A stretch of DNA of 19,975 bases from an uncultured Eubacteriales bacterium. Lineage in GTDB: Bacteria > Bacillota > Clostridia > Oscillospirales > CAG-272. This document shows positions 6,141-13,771 of this stretch, in pieces (positions within the stretch are counted from its first letter, which is position 1; every line of letters starts with the position of its first letter). Both the position numbers and the translations under genes were made by a program. The stretch covers positions 1 through 19,975 of the forward strand of contig CAKSIP010000031.1 of the NCBI GenBank assembly GCA_934462825.1, read 5' to 3'. Under the pieces are notes generated by a model, which was not told the origin of the DNA, ran no database searches, and saw only the letters and a program-made list of their open reading frames with translations.

Positions 6141-7091
6141 TTATAATAAGAATTTTTTTGAAAATTGAAGGGCGTTGGTGAAAAAGATTTTGTTAATCTG
6201 CTCCTCGGAATATCCGAGCACGGCCAAACGGTCTGCGATCCGGTAAAGATCGGATACATCATGAAAGCCCGTGGGAAGATTGGTTCCGTCCAAATCACAA
6301 CCGATACAAACGGTGTCAGCTCCCCCAAGCTCCATGTAATGATCCACATGCCGTATCACCGTATCTACATCGGCCTGCCCGGTTGACGACAGATGGGAAA
6401 CGCATAGGCTGATGCCTACGATTCCGTGGAGCGCTTGTATGGCGAGAAATTGATCGTCACGCAAATTGCGGGAGTGTTGGCATATCGCATAGGAATTGCT
6501 GTGCGTAGCGATGGCCGGGCGTCCGGCTTCGGCGGCAATTTCCATAATTTCGGCCGCCGTTTTGACGGAGGCATGGGAAATATCGGGAATGATGCCGAGA
6601 GATACCAGCTTTGTGACGGCCGTGCGTCCAAAGGGTGTCAACCCGTTTTCCGTGTCGTGGGCGCCGCCGATGCAGGAATCGCCGCCCCATACCGGGGTAA
6701 TGATTCGGACGCCGCATGCGTAAATGGAATCCAGACGCGTTACATCGGAATCGAGGATTCGCAAATCTTCTATTGTAAGAATCGCCGCACGTTTGCCTGC
6801 GGCACAAGCCGCGGCTATTTCTGCTCCGGTGGTGCAGGGAAAGGCGATTGCGTTTTGATTTTTATTGACTTCCTTGCGGAAATAATCGACAACCGCCCAA
6901 AACTGATTCCATCCTTCGGAATCGGATAAAGCGGAGGGCGTGAAAACCGCAAAAGCTTGTGCGTAGTTTTTTAAGTAAGAGGCTTTGCTTAAAGAAATGT
7001 GACAGTCGGAATTATCTGCCAAGGGCAGGCTTTTTTGGAAAAGACGAAGTGCCGTGTCACAATGAAGATCAAAAAGGGAATAAGAAGGCAT
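6141..7091 (-). CDS. Membrane-dipeptidase (M19) family zinc peptidase
   Basis: M19 enzymes are binuclear zinc dipeptidases of the amidohydrolase fold. This 316-residue protein shows the first metal pair in FDLHCDT (His10, Asp12). The bridging Glu is in LTIEDLR, and later metal histidines are in PDISHAS and ATHSNS. GCDLDGT near the C-terminus is also typical. No signal peptide is visible, so it is probably cytoplasmic and may act in dipeptide recycling. The reading frame is open upstream to 7136, but AAAGGAG sits 8 bases before the ATG at 7091. It lies 57 bases after yraN and 12 before thrC. Its natural substrate is unknown. Confidence 0.93.
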   Translation of the reverse strand: MPSYSLFDLHCDTALRLFQKSLPLADNSDCHISLSKASYLKNYAQAFAVFTPSALSDSEGWNQFWAVVDYFRKEVNKNQNAIAFPCTTGAEIAAACAAGKRAAILTIEDLRILDSDVTRLDSIYACGVRIITPVWGGDSCIGGAHDTENGLTPFGRTAVTKLVSLGIIPDISHASVKTAAEIMEIAAEAGRPAIATHSNSYAICQHSRNLRDDQFLAIQALHGIVGISLCVSHLSSTGQADVDTVIRHVDHYMELGGADTVCIGCDLDGTNLPTGFHDVSDLYRIADRLAVLGYSEEQINKIFFTNALQFSKKFLL

Positions 7092-7148
7092 AAAACTTCT
7101 CCTTTGCTTTTTGGTTTTTGCGCTGCAAAATATCATCGGCCCAACCGA

Positions 7149-7574
7149 TCAAGCGCCGAAAGCGTTTTCTATATGGTGAATTTTCAGAACGGAAGGCGGT
7201 GTGCCGGGAGACGGTACATTGAAATAGACTTCAATGACGTCCAGCCGAATTTGCTTTCCCTTTACAGGATGTGTGCGGAGATATTCCCCGGCGGCGGCTA
7301 CGGTGCGTTTTTGTTTGCCGTAGGTAACGGCTTCCGACGGGCGGCCGAACGTCATATGCTCGGGATCCGTGCAGGAGCGCGCCTTTACCTCTACAAAAAC
7401 CAAATAATGTTGGTTTTCCGCGATGAAATCAATTTCATAATGAGAAGCACGGTAGTTTCTGTCTACAATGGTATAGCCTTTCTTTTGAATATATTTCAAG
7501 GCCGCGTCTTCACCAAGGTGACCGATAAAAACGCTTTTTTTACCGATGCCTTTGGGCGCTTGGGGAGAAACCAT
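7149..7574 (-). CDS. yraN: YraN/UPF0102 family nuclease-like protein
   Basis: UPF0102 proteins have a small endonuclease-like fold related to Holliday-junction resolvases; their cellular role is not established. The 141-residue protein shows the expected core: GHLGEDAALKYIQKKGY, the acidic EIDFIAE, and the catalytic-type VFVEVKAR. The frame stays open upstream to 7799, but that part only overlaps rnhB in another frame. The ATG at 7574 has AAAGGAG 10 bases upstream. It follows rnhB by 38 bases, a linkage often seen in Firmicutes, which fits a nucleic-acid-processing role. Confidence 0.93.
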   Translation of the reverse strand: MVSPQAPKGIGKKSVFIGHLGEDAALKYIQKKGYTIVDRNYRASHYEIDFIAENQHYLVFVEVKARSCTDPEHMTFGRPSEAVTYGKQKRTVAAAGEYLRTHPVKGKQIRLDVIEVYFNVPSPGTPPSVLKIHHIENAFGA

Positions 7575-7612
7575 AGTTACCCGGCTCCTTTCTTTTGACA
7601 AGGATGAAAAGC

Positions 7613-8254
7613 TTATGCTTGGTCTTGGTCTGTGGGGGCTTTTTCGGGATGCTTGGCATAAAAAGAGCGAAGAAAGCAGGTTCGGTAGATTCCCTCGGGC
7701 ACCCCGAAGGTCGCCAAGGCATGATAATGCGCCGCTGTTCCGTAGCCTTTGTGCTGCGCAATGCCGTATTGGGGATATTGCCGATCCAAATCTAAGCACA
7801 AGCGATCTCGCGTTACTTTCGCCAGAACGGAGGCCGCGGCGATGTTGGGCGAGGTGGCGTCTCCTTTGATAACCGTACGGCAGGGCAGGGAAAATCCGCG
7901 CGCCACATTTCCGTCAATCAGAAGAAAATCGGGCTTGACAGATAGTCCCTCCACGGCTCGTCGCATAGCGAGCATGGTGGCCGACAGAATATCGGTGCGG
8001 TTGATTTCTTCGACATCCGCCTGTGCAATGGAATAAGCCACTGCGTTGGCTTTGATTTCTTCAAACAAAGCCTCCCGCTTTTTCTCTGAAAGCTTTTTGG
8101 AATCGTTCAGCCCCTCAATCACAAGCCCCATGGGGAGAATGCAGGCGGCAGCCACGACCGGGCCGCAAAGTGGGCCGCGCCCGGCTTCATCAATGCCGGC
8201 CACCGTGGTATATCCCTTTTGATAAAGCTTGTCTTCTATCGAATAGGTCAGCAT
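7613..8254 (-). CDS. rnhB: Ribonuclease HII
   Basis: RNase HII cuts RNA in RNA/DNA hybrids and excises single ribonucleotides from DNA. The 213-residue protein carries GIDEAGRGPLCGPVVAAA (catalytic Asp22 and Glu23). LNDSKKLSEKKR, LLIDGN with the third acidic residue, and AAASVLAKVTRDR with the fourth follow in family order. The frame extends upstream to 8413, but AGGAG lies 11 bases before the ATG at 8254, and the protein aligns from there. It begins 17 bases after the rbgA stop and is followed by yraN. Confidence 0.97.
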   Translation of the reverse strand: MLTYSIEDKLYQKGYTTVAGIDEAGRGPLCGPVVAAACILPMGLVIEGLNDSKKLSEKKREALFEEIKANAVAYSIAQADVEEINRTDILSATMLAMRRAVEGLSVKPDFLLIDGNVARGFSLPCRTVIKGDATSPNIAAASVLAKVTRDRLCLDLDRQYPQYGIAQHKGYGTAAHYHALATFGVPEGIYRTCFLRSFYAKHPEKAPTDQDQA

Positions 8255-8271
8255 GGTTTTCTTTGCTCCTG

Positions 8272-9135
8272 TCAGATTGTGTCCAACGTAATACGACCGA
8301 TTTTCCCGGCGCGAAATTCGTCCAAAAGGATGATGGCCGTCCGCTCGGTGTTGATTGCGCCGCCGCTCATCAGAAAGCCTCGTTTTTTTCCGATGGCCTC
8401 GACCAGCTCCCAATCGGACAGATCCGCATACGCTTCTGTCGGGGTGAGTTTATATCGGTCTTCCAGCGCCTTGGGGTAGAGATGACGTAACCGACGGCAT
8501 AAAAGCATAGCCAATTCTTCAATATCAACAACGGCATCTTTGATAGCGCCGGTAATGGCAAGATTTTCTCCCACCTGCACGTCTTCAAATTTAGGCCACA
8601 GCACACCGGGCATATCCAGAAGATCCAAGCCGATGCTTGTGGGAATCCACTGCTTGGCAAGGGTTACGCCAGGGCGATCTTCTACCTTGGCTTTTTTGTT
8701 ACCGCTGATGCGGTTGATCAGCGAGGATTTTCCCACATTCGGGATGCCCAGCACCATGCCCTTGAGCTTGCGTCCTGTCATGCCTTTGCTGTTATATCGC
8801 TGTAACTTTTCTTCCATAAGACGGTTGACAGCCAAGGGAATCGCATCAATGCCGCGACCGTTGATGCAGTCGGTCAGCAGGCACAGGCATCCGTCCGAGG
8901 AATATTTACGGCACCATAGCTCCGATTGTGCCGGATCGGCCAGCGTAGCCTTGTTGAGCAAAATTACGCGAGGCTTTCCTTCGGTCAGGCGAGCAATCTC
9001 CGGGTTTTTGGAGCTGTACGGAATCCGTGCATCCAAAATTTCAAGAATAAAATCCACATTTTTCAGATTTTCCGAAATGAGTCTCCTTGTTTTGGCCATG
9101 TGCCCCGGAAACCATTGAATTGTTTGTGTTGGCAT
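8272..9135 (-). CDS. rbgA: Ribosome biogenesis GTPase RbgA (YlqF)
   Basis: RbgA is a circularly permuted GTPase needed for late 50S subunit assembly. The 287-residue protein has the N-terminal QWFPGHM with the conserved histidine (His12). The permuted G motifs follow: G4-position NKAT (61-64), G1 GIPNVGKSS (130-138), G3 DMPG (174-177). LWPKFED and the C-terminal GKKRGFLMSGG segment are typical RbgA features. The G4 motif is normally NKAD; the acidic residue is replaced by Thr64 here. The frame is open to 9234, but CAGGAG 8 bases before ATG 9135 and alignment with the family support that start, 19 bases after the lepB stop. Confidence 0.95.
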   Translation of the reverse strand: MPTQTIQWFPGHMAKTRRLISENLKNVDFILEILDARIPYSSKNPEIARLTEGKPRVILLNKATLADPAQSELWCRKYSSDGCLCLLTDCINGRGIDAIPLAVNRLMEEKLQRYNSKGMTGRKLKGMVLGIPNVGKSSLINRISGNKKAKVEDRPGVTLAKQWIPTSIGLDLLDMPGVLWPKFEDVQVGENLAITGAIKDAVVDIEELAMLLCRRLRHLYPKALEDRYKLTPTEAYADLSDWELVEAIGKKRGFLMSGGAINTERTAIILLDEFRAGKIGRITLDTI

Positions 9136-9154
9136 AGCTTCGGCTCCTGTTTGA

Positions 9155-9766
9155 TCAGTTTCCATTGTATTCGATGGCTTGGAAAGGATAAATGCGACAA
9201 GCCACTTTTCCGAGAACCTTTCTTTCATCGACAAGGCCTACCGAGGGCGACCGCGAATCGCTGGAATTGTAGCGGTTGTCGCCCATGACAAAGAGAAATC
9301 CGTCCGGAATTTGTATGTGAATGTTTTTGTGATGGTAAATTTTGCTTGGATCCAGATAGCGATACGGTTCTTCTATGGTAATGGCGTTTTCCATGGCGTC
9401 GTTGTCCGCCACACGCACTTCCCAGGTTTCAAAATTGATGTCCAGCCATTCGCCTCCGGTAGCAATCACTCTTTTTACCAAAGGCTCATTATAGTATTTG
9501 CCCGTTTCATGGAAAACAATAATATCGCCTCTTTTGGGGGTGTAGGGCAGGCTGGAAACGATGAGTCGATCTCCGTTTTTTAGCGTTTGATTCATGGAAT
9601 TTCCGTTGACGGAACAAAGCCGGAACAAAAAAGTAAAAATCAGAAGGACAATGCAGGCGGAAGAAACGACAATTTCAACATCTTCAAGGATGCGGGCTGT
9701 CAGACTGCGCTTGGGAGCCGAATCCTTGCCGCTTTGCACATTTTTTTCGTTTAAATTTTTATTCAT
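9155..9766 (-). CDS. lepB: Type I signal peptidase
   Basis: LepB removes signal peptides from exported proteins on the outer face of the membrane. The 203-residue protein has a charged N-terminus and one membrane helix at about residues 31-51. The catalytic dyad follows: Ser57 in GNSMNQTL and Lys98 in PLVKRVIA. The later box MGDNRYNSSDSR is also clear. The short, single-helix architecture is the Gram-positive type. Start: ATG 9766 with AAAGGAA about 11 bases upstream. It lies 55 bases after the ApgM-like gene without a strong terminator between, so the two are probably co-transcribed. The lepB-rbgA-rnhB order is common in Firmicutes. Confidence 0.96.
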   Translation of the reverse strand: MNKNLNEKNVQSGKDSAPKRSLTARILEDVEIVVSSACIVLLIFTFLFRLCSVNGNSMNQTLKNGDRLIVSSLPYTPKRGDIIVFHETGKYYNEPLVKRVIATGGEWLDINFETWEVRVADNDAMENAITIEEPYRYLDPSKIYHHKNIHIQIPDGFLFVMGDNRYNSSDSRSPSVGLVDERKVLGKVACRIYPFQAIEYNGN

Positions 9767-9821
9767 TGCGTTTTGGTTCCTTTCATAAAAATCGGGGAAA
9801 ATGATCCGTCCGAGGAAACAA

Positions 9822-11045
9822 TCAGATTTGCTCCGAGGTGAACAGCTGCATCAACGTGTAGCCGTTTGCAATATAATTTCCGGTCGCTTCCGCCATGGCT
9901 TCGGTGAATCGTTCTGTTCCGTTATGCGGATGCTCGGAGGTGTACATCAAAAAGGGAACCGGGGCGATCGTGTGTGTGCGAAGGCGAAGCGGCGTTGGAT
10001 GGTCGGGCAGAACCATGACCTTAAACGGTGCAGCCGTGCCTTCTAAATAGGCAAGCACCGGTGCAAGAATCTCCCGGTCTATTTTTTCAATCGCAAGAAC
10101 CTTGTTGTCTATTTCGGCGCGATGCCCGCACTCGTCGGGAGCCTCCACGTGAATGTAGACGAGATCACTGCCTTGACGAAAGGCTTCGATGGCCGCCTGC
10201 GCCTTTCCCGCATAATTGGTGTGTACATTGCCCGTGGCGCCGGCTACGTCAACGGATTGCATCTTTGCGCAAAGGCCGATGCCTTTGATAAGATCCACCG
10301 CGGAGATCACCGTGCCTTTTAGCCCCCATTTTTCCTCAAAGGAGGGAAGGGCGGGTTTTTTTCCGGGGCTCCAAAGCCAAGCCGAGTTGGCCGGCTTTAA
10401 TCCGCGGCGCCGTCGGTCCTCATTTAAGGGATGGTGATTCAGAATGTCAAAGCTGCGCCGCATCAACTCGTAAAAATCCGAGCCGCCGTTGTCCAAGCGC
10501 GGCAAATAAGGGCCGATTTGCTCGCCCAGGTGGTCATGCGGACGGGCAAAATCATAAGTGTCATCGCCGTTTTTCCAAATCAGACAGTGACGGTAGCTGA
10601 TACCGGTGTGAAAGGTGCGATACGCATTACCAAGCTCTGCTTGCAGAGCCTTGATAAGCACATCGGCTTCTTCCGTTGAAATTTCATCGGCGCTATGATC
10701 CAGAATTACCCGACTTTCATAAGCCACCCCGTCCTCGTCGCTTAAGGTGACAAGATTGCAACGATACGCGGTTTCGTCAGGCGCCATGTCGATTCCCATG
10801 CTGACGGCTTCCAGCGGCGAACGTCCTTTGGAGTAGATTTTAGGATCATAAGAAAGGATGGCAAGATTGGCCGTGTCGCTTTCCGGAACCATACCGGCCG
10901 GCACATTGGAAACCGTGCCGACAACCGCATGCTGTGCCAGATGATCCATGCATGGCTTTTCTGCTTTTTCCATCGGGGTGAGATTGCCGAGAGCGGCCAC
11001 TTTTTCATCGGCCATACCGTCGGGAATGACAATTAAGTATTTCAT
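9822..11045 (-). CDS. ApgM-type phosphomutase-family protein, candidate alternative homoserine kinase
   Basis: The 407-residue protein belongs to the archaeal-type, cofactor-independent phosphoglycerate mutase branch of the alkaline phosphatase superfamily. Visible motifs are IPDGMAD (metal Asp9), GMVPESDTANLAILSYDP with the phospho-accepting Ser56, HVEAPDECGHR, and the C-terminal metal site LPDHPTPLRLRTH. One subgroup (TIGR02535) has been proposed, from gene context and absence of thrB, to act as homoserine kinase. Here a canonical gpmI lies elsewhere in the window and thrC closes the same operon, so the threonine role is plausible. The ATG at 11045 has GGAG about 9 bases upstream; the frame extends to 11102 without a better site. 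It heads the operon and has its own promoter. Confidence 0.85.
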   Translation of the reverse strand: MKYLIVIPDGMADEKVAALGNLTPMEKAEKPCMDHLAQHAVVGTVSNVPAGMVPESDTANLAILSYDPKIYSKGRSPLEAVSMGIDMAPDETAYRCNLVTLSDEDGVAYESRVILDHSADEISTEEADVLIKALQAELGNAYRTFHTGISYRHCLIWKNGDDTYDFARPHDHLGEQIGPYLPRLDNGGSDFYELMRRSFDILNHHPLNEDRRRRGLKPANSAWLWSPGKKPALPSFEEKWGLKGTVISAVDLIKGIGLCAKMQSVDVAGATGNVHTNYAGKAQAAIEAFRQGSDLVYIHVEAPDECGHRAEIDNKVLAIEKIDREILAPVLAYLEGTAAPFKVMVLPDHPTPLRLRTHTIAPVPFLMYTSEHPHNGTERFTEAMAEATGNYIANGYTLMQLFTSEQI

Positions 11046-11127
11046 AATGTTTTCTCCGGGTTTTGATAGGATTATTGTGATATTTTGCCGAAACGGCAAC
11101 ATCTTTACTTTATATAATTCAAAAAAT

Positions 11128-11156
11128 ATTATATCATATTTCCTTTACTTTCGCAA
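11128..11156 (-). promoter_or_regulatory. Extended -10 sigma-A promoter of the seven-gene minus-strand operon
   Basis: On the minus strand -35 TTGCGA (11156-11151), a 17-base spacer ending in TGA, and a perfect -10 TATAAT (11133-11128). It drives the ApgM-like gene and probably everything down to thrC. The leader of about 75 bases contains a small hairpin, TTGCCG/CGGCAA (11085-11099), with no T-tract after it. Confidence 0.85.
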
Positions 11157-11199
11157 GACAAATTCCGATAATTCAATGGAATAAAATGAAAAAAATCTA

Positions 11200-11228
11200 T
11201 TGTGTTTGAGGGGCATTTATGGTAAAAT
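11200..11228 (+). promoter_or_regulatory. Extended -10 promoter of the DUF1015 gene
   Basis: -35 TTGTGT (11200-11205), a 17-base spacer ending in TGG, and -10 TAAAAT (11223-11228). Transcription would start about 65 bases before the ATG at 11300. The -35 lies 43 bases from the -35 of the divergent operon, so a single regulator bound between them could affect both. Confidence 0.7.
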
Positions 11229-11299
11229 ACTACTGAAAATCAGGAATCTGTCGTTCGTTTTCATGAAACGGACTTGACGAAGAAAGGAAATTTATCATC

Positions 11300-12568
11300 A
11301 TGAAGTGTCCGCAGTATTTTTTGCCGGCCGATATTCTTTTACCGGATTTCAGCGCTTGCGATGGCAGGAAATGGGCCACCGTCGCTTGCGATCAGTTCAC
11401 CAGTGAGCCGGAATATTGGGAAAAAGTAGCCGCTTATGTAGGAGATGCCCCGTCCACCTTGAAAATGATGATTCCCGAAGCGTATTTGTCGGAAACGCAG
11501 GCACGGTTGCCGGTCGTTCACGCGACTATGGAACATTATCTTGAAACGGTTCTCAAAACCTATCAAAATGCCATGCTGTATGTCGAACGTACCCAATCCG
11601 ACGGAAAAATTCGTCGCGGCATCGTAGGCCTTGTGGATCTGGAAAACTATGATTATTGCAAAGGCGCCTCCTCCTTGATTCGTGCAACGGAAGGGACGGT
11701 TTTGGAGCGGATTCCCCCCCGTGTGGCGATTCGTCGCGGCGCGGCCTTGGAAATGCCGCATATTATGCTTTTGATTGACGATGCCGAGAAAAGCGTGATA
11801 GAGCCTTTGATAGAAGCCAAAAGGACGAGTAGCCGGGCGTATGACTTTGACCTTATGATGGGAGGCGGCCACATCGCCGGCACTTTCCTGACCGACAAGG
11901 AAATCCGGCAAGTCAATGAAGCGCTGGCGCAATTGGCGACCTGCGAGCATATGCGGCAATGCTATGGCGCAGAAAAGGCGGCGCCGCTGCTCTTTGCCGT
12001 GGGCGATGGCAACCATTCGCTGGCATCGGCCAAGGCGGCTTACGAGGAGCTGAAAAAGCAATGGGGAAAAGAGCAGGCCGAACATTCACCGGCGCGGTAT
12101 GCGCTGGCGGAAATCGTGAATCTCCACGATTCGGCTCTTGCCTTTGAACCGATTTATCGCGTTGTGTGCGGCGTGAAGGCCGAACAACTTGCCGATGCGT
12201 TGCAGACCTATGCCGAAGCGCTAACCGGCACGGCCGCGCCCCAAAAGGTGAAGATGCTGTATAACGGCTGTGAAAAAACCATTGTGTTTCCAAAGCCGGA
12301 GCAACAGCTGACGGTGGGAACCTTGCAGGTCTTCCTGGATGAGTATGGGAAAGCAAATCCCGGTTGTACGATTGACTATATCCACGGAGAGGACTCTCTC
12401 CGGCACTTGTCGGAAAAAGAAGGAGCGGTGGGCTTTCTCTTTGATGGAATTAAAAAAGAAGAACTGTTCCGCACGGTCATTTTTGACGGAGCGCTTCCGC
12501 GGAAGGCTTTTTCCATGGGACACGCACAAGATAAACGGTATTATTTGGAAAGCCGTAAAATCAAATAA
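11300..12568 (+). CDS. DUF1015 (COG4198) family protein
   Basis: A 422-residue cytoplasmic protein of a widespread uncharacterised family. Recognisable segments are the N-terminal ATVACDQFTSEPEYWEKV, the central YDYCKGASSLIRATEGT, and a GDGNHSLASAKAAYEE motif near residue 236 that corresponds to the family's conserved GDGxH box. The family is often found beside serA/serC in Clostridia, which hints at serine or phosphoserine metabolism, but serA and serC are not in this window. Start: ATG 11300 with AAAGGAAA about 9 bases upstream. It is a single-gene unit with its own promoter and a strong terminator at 12624. It is divergent from the ApgM-like gene. Confidence 0.92.
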   Translation: MKCPQYFLPADILLPDFSACDGRKWATVACDQFTSEPEYWEKVAAYVGDAPSTLKMMIPEAYLSETQARLPVVHATMEHYLETVLKTYQNAMLYVERTQSDGKIRRGIVGLVDLENYDYCKGASSLIRATEGTVLERIPPRVAIRRGAALEMPHIMLLIDDAEKSVIEPLIEAKRTSSRAYDFDLMMGGGHIAGTFLTDKEIRQVNEALAQLATCEHMRQCYGAEKAAPLLFAVGDGNHSLASAKAAYEELKKQWGKEQAEHSPARYALAEIVNLHDSALAFEPIYRVVCGVKAEQLADALQTYAEALTGTAAPQKVKMLYNGCEKTIVFPKPEQQLTVGTLQVFLDEYGKANPGCTIDYIHGEDSLRHLSEKEGAVGFLFDGIKKEELFRTVIFDGALPRKAFSMGHAQDKRYYLESRKIK

Positions 12569-12623
12569 TCAATACGAATCTTGGAAAAGGTTGATGCTTC
12601 GTTGATCACAAGCAAGGCCGATG

Positions 12624-12670
12624 AAAGGACGCTCAAGAATCCTATAGGGATGATTTGGCGTCCTTTTTTT
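12624..12670 (+). terminator. Intrinsic terminator of the DUF1015 gene
   Basis: AAAGGACGC (12624-12632) pairs with GCGTCCTTT (12658-12666), with a further inner ATCC/GGAT pairing across the loop. The T-tract continues to 12670. It separates the DUF1015 unit from the sporulation operon. Confidence 0.93.
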
Positions 12671-12678
12671 GTTTCTTC

Positions 12679-12745
12679 TGCGACAAAAATATCGCTTTTT
12701 TCTTGTGCCAAACCGACAAAATAATCGAGGCGCTTCGGGTATAAT
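12679..12745 (+). promoter_or_regulatory. Spo0A-type promoter of spoIIGA-sigE
   Basis: A perfect -10 TATAAT lies at 12740-12745. No good -35 exists at 17 bases, but CCGACA (12713-12718) lies 21 bases upstream. This is like the over-long spacer (22 bases) of the Spo0A-dependent spoIIG promoter of Bacillus. Two sites resemble the reverse complement of the 0A box TGTCGAA: TGCGACA (12679-12685, 6 of 7) and ACCGACA (12712-12718, 5 of 7). They share an orientation and are 33 bases apart. The second overlaps the -35 position. Confidence 0.7.
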
Positions 12746-12766
12746 AGGGTGATGGAGGGATGGGAA

Positions 12767-13720
12767 ATGGGCAGAGTGGTTTATGCGGATCTGTTGTTTT
12801 TAGTGGACTTCAGCATGGATTTTCTATGTTTTTTCATAACGGCTCGGTTGCTTCACAGACGCTTTTTCTTTGTCCGAAGCATCCTAGCCGCTGCCATAGG
12901 CGGTGTGTATTCGGTTTTGGCTTTGCTTGTCCGTTTTGCCGCGCCGCTTGGCTTTTTGCTCAGCCTTGGCGTGTGCGTCCTTATGTGCCTGTGTGCTTTT
13001 GGCGTAGGGAAAGTAGGGAAAGCAAGGGAAAAAGGAGAAGATGGGGAAAAAGCTTCGTCGTTTTTCTTTCATACCGCGGTTTATTTTGGCGTTTCTGCCG
13101 GAATGGGAGGACTTATGACCGCTTTTTGCAATCTGCTTAACCGGTTGTCCCTTCCGTTGGATTCGATTCCTGCAACACCATCGTCCGGCGGATTGTCGGT
13201 ATGGCTATTCGGCCTGCTTGCCGTCGTTAGCGGGGGCTTTGCCATGGCCGGCGGCCACTTTTTCCGAAACACCAACGGCAACGAAACGGTATCGCTTGAG
13301 ATTGTGTATCAGAACACCACACTCACGCTCCATGGTATGGTGGATAGCGGCAATCTTGCGTCCGATCCGATGAGCGGACGTCCCGTTATTTTTGTGGATC
13401 AGGAGCTTTTAAGCCGAATTTTGCCTAAAGAGCAAATTCGTGCGGCTATGGAAGGAGAATTTGCGGTTTTTGCGACAGACAGCGGCGGCCGAGGGAAAAT
13501 CCGGTTGATTCCTTTACAAACGGCTACGGGAGAAAAAATGATTTGTGCCTTTGTGCCGGATCGAGTGCGGATACAAAAGGAAACACCGAAACCGAAACGA
13601 AAAAGCTCCGGCTATCATGTGGTGGACGCGTTGGTGGCTCCCATATCTCTTTCGTTTTCGGCGGATCCGAAGGCATGCGGATGCCGCGCCCTGGTGCCGC
13701 CTACGATTGTGTTGCGATAA
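12767..13720 (+). CDS. spoIIGA: SpoIIGA, membrane protease that processes pro-sigma-E
   Basis: SpoIIGA is an aspartic protease in the forespore septum that cleaves the pro-sequence from sigma-E in the mother cell. The 317-residue protein has about five N-terminal hydrophobic segments within residues 6-165. A soluble domain follows with the active-site motif MVDSGNLASDP (Asp193), then GRPVIFVD. The frame opens at a GTG (12749), but that codon and the ATG at 12752 sit at or before the predicted transcription start. The ATG at 12767 has GGAGGG 7 bases upstream and gives the family's usual MGxVYAD beginning. The gene is followed 51 bases later by sigE, its substrate. Confidence 0.95.
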   Translation: MGRVVYADLLFLVDFSMDFLCFFITARLLHRRFFFVRSILAAAIGGVYSVLALLVRFAAPLGFLLSLGVCVLMCLCAFGVGKVGKAREKGEDGEKASSFFFHTAVYFGVSAGMGGLMTAFCNLLNRLSLPLDSIPATPSSGGLSVWLFGLLAVVSGGFAMAGGHFFRNTNGNETVSLEIVYQNTTLTLHGMVDSGNLASDPMSGRPVIFVDQELLSRILPKEQIRAAMEGEFAVFATDSGGRGKIRLIPLQTATGEKMICAFVPDRVRIQKETPKPKRKSSGYHVVDALVAPISLSFSADPKACGCRALVPPTIVLR

Positions 13721-13771
13721 GATAAAATGAAAAGAGAAAACCGTATCGGCTGTAAATAAAGGAGGATCGCA

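Noticed and set aside
7105..7125. TTTTGC/GCAAAA hairpin between yraN and the dipeptidase gene
   Set aside because: A 6-bp stem without a T-tract does not break the operon, and the following gene has its own ribosome binding site.
7575..7799. N-terminal extension of yraN
   Set aside because: This part is just another reading frame of rnhB, and the ATG at 7574 has a good ribosome binding site.
9767..9821. Possible terminator between the ApgM-like gene and lepB
   Set aside because: Only a 4-bp TCGG/CCGA pairing precedes the TTTTT. This is too weak to separate the genes.
11339..12085. 248-codon open frame on the minus strand
   Set aside because: It is antisense to the DUF1015 gene, whose frame, promoter and terminator are well supported.
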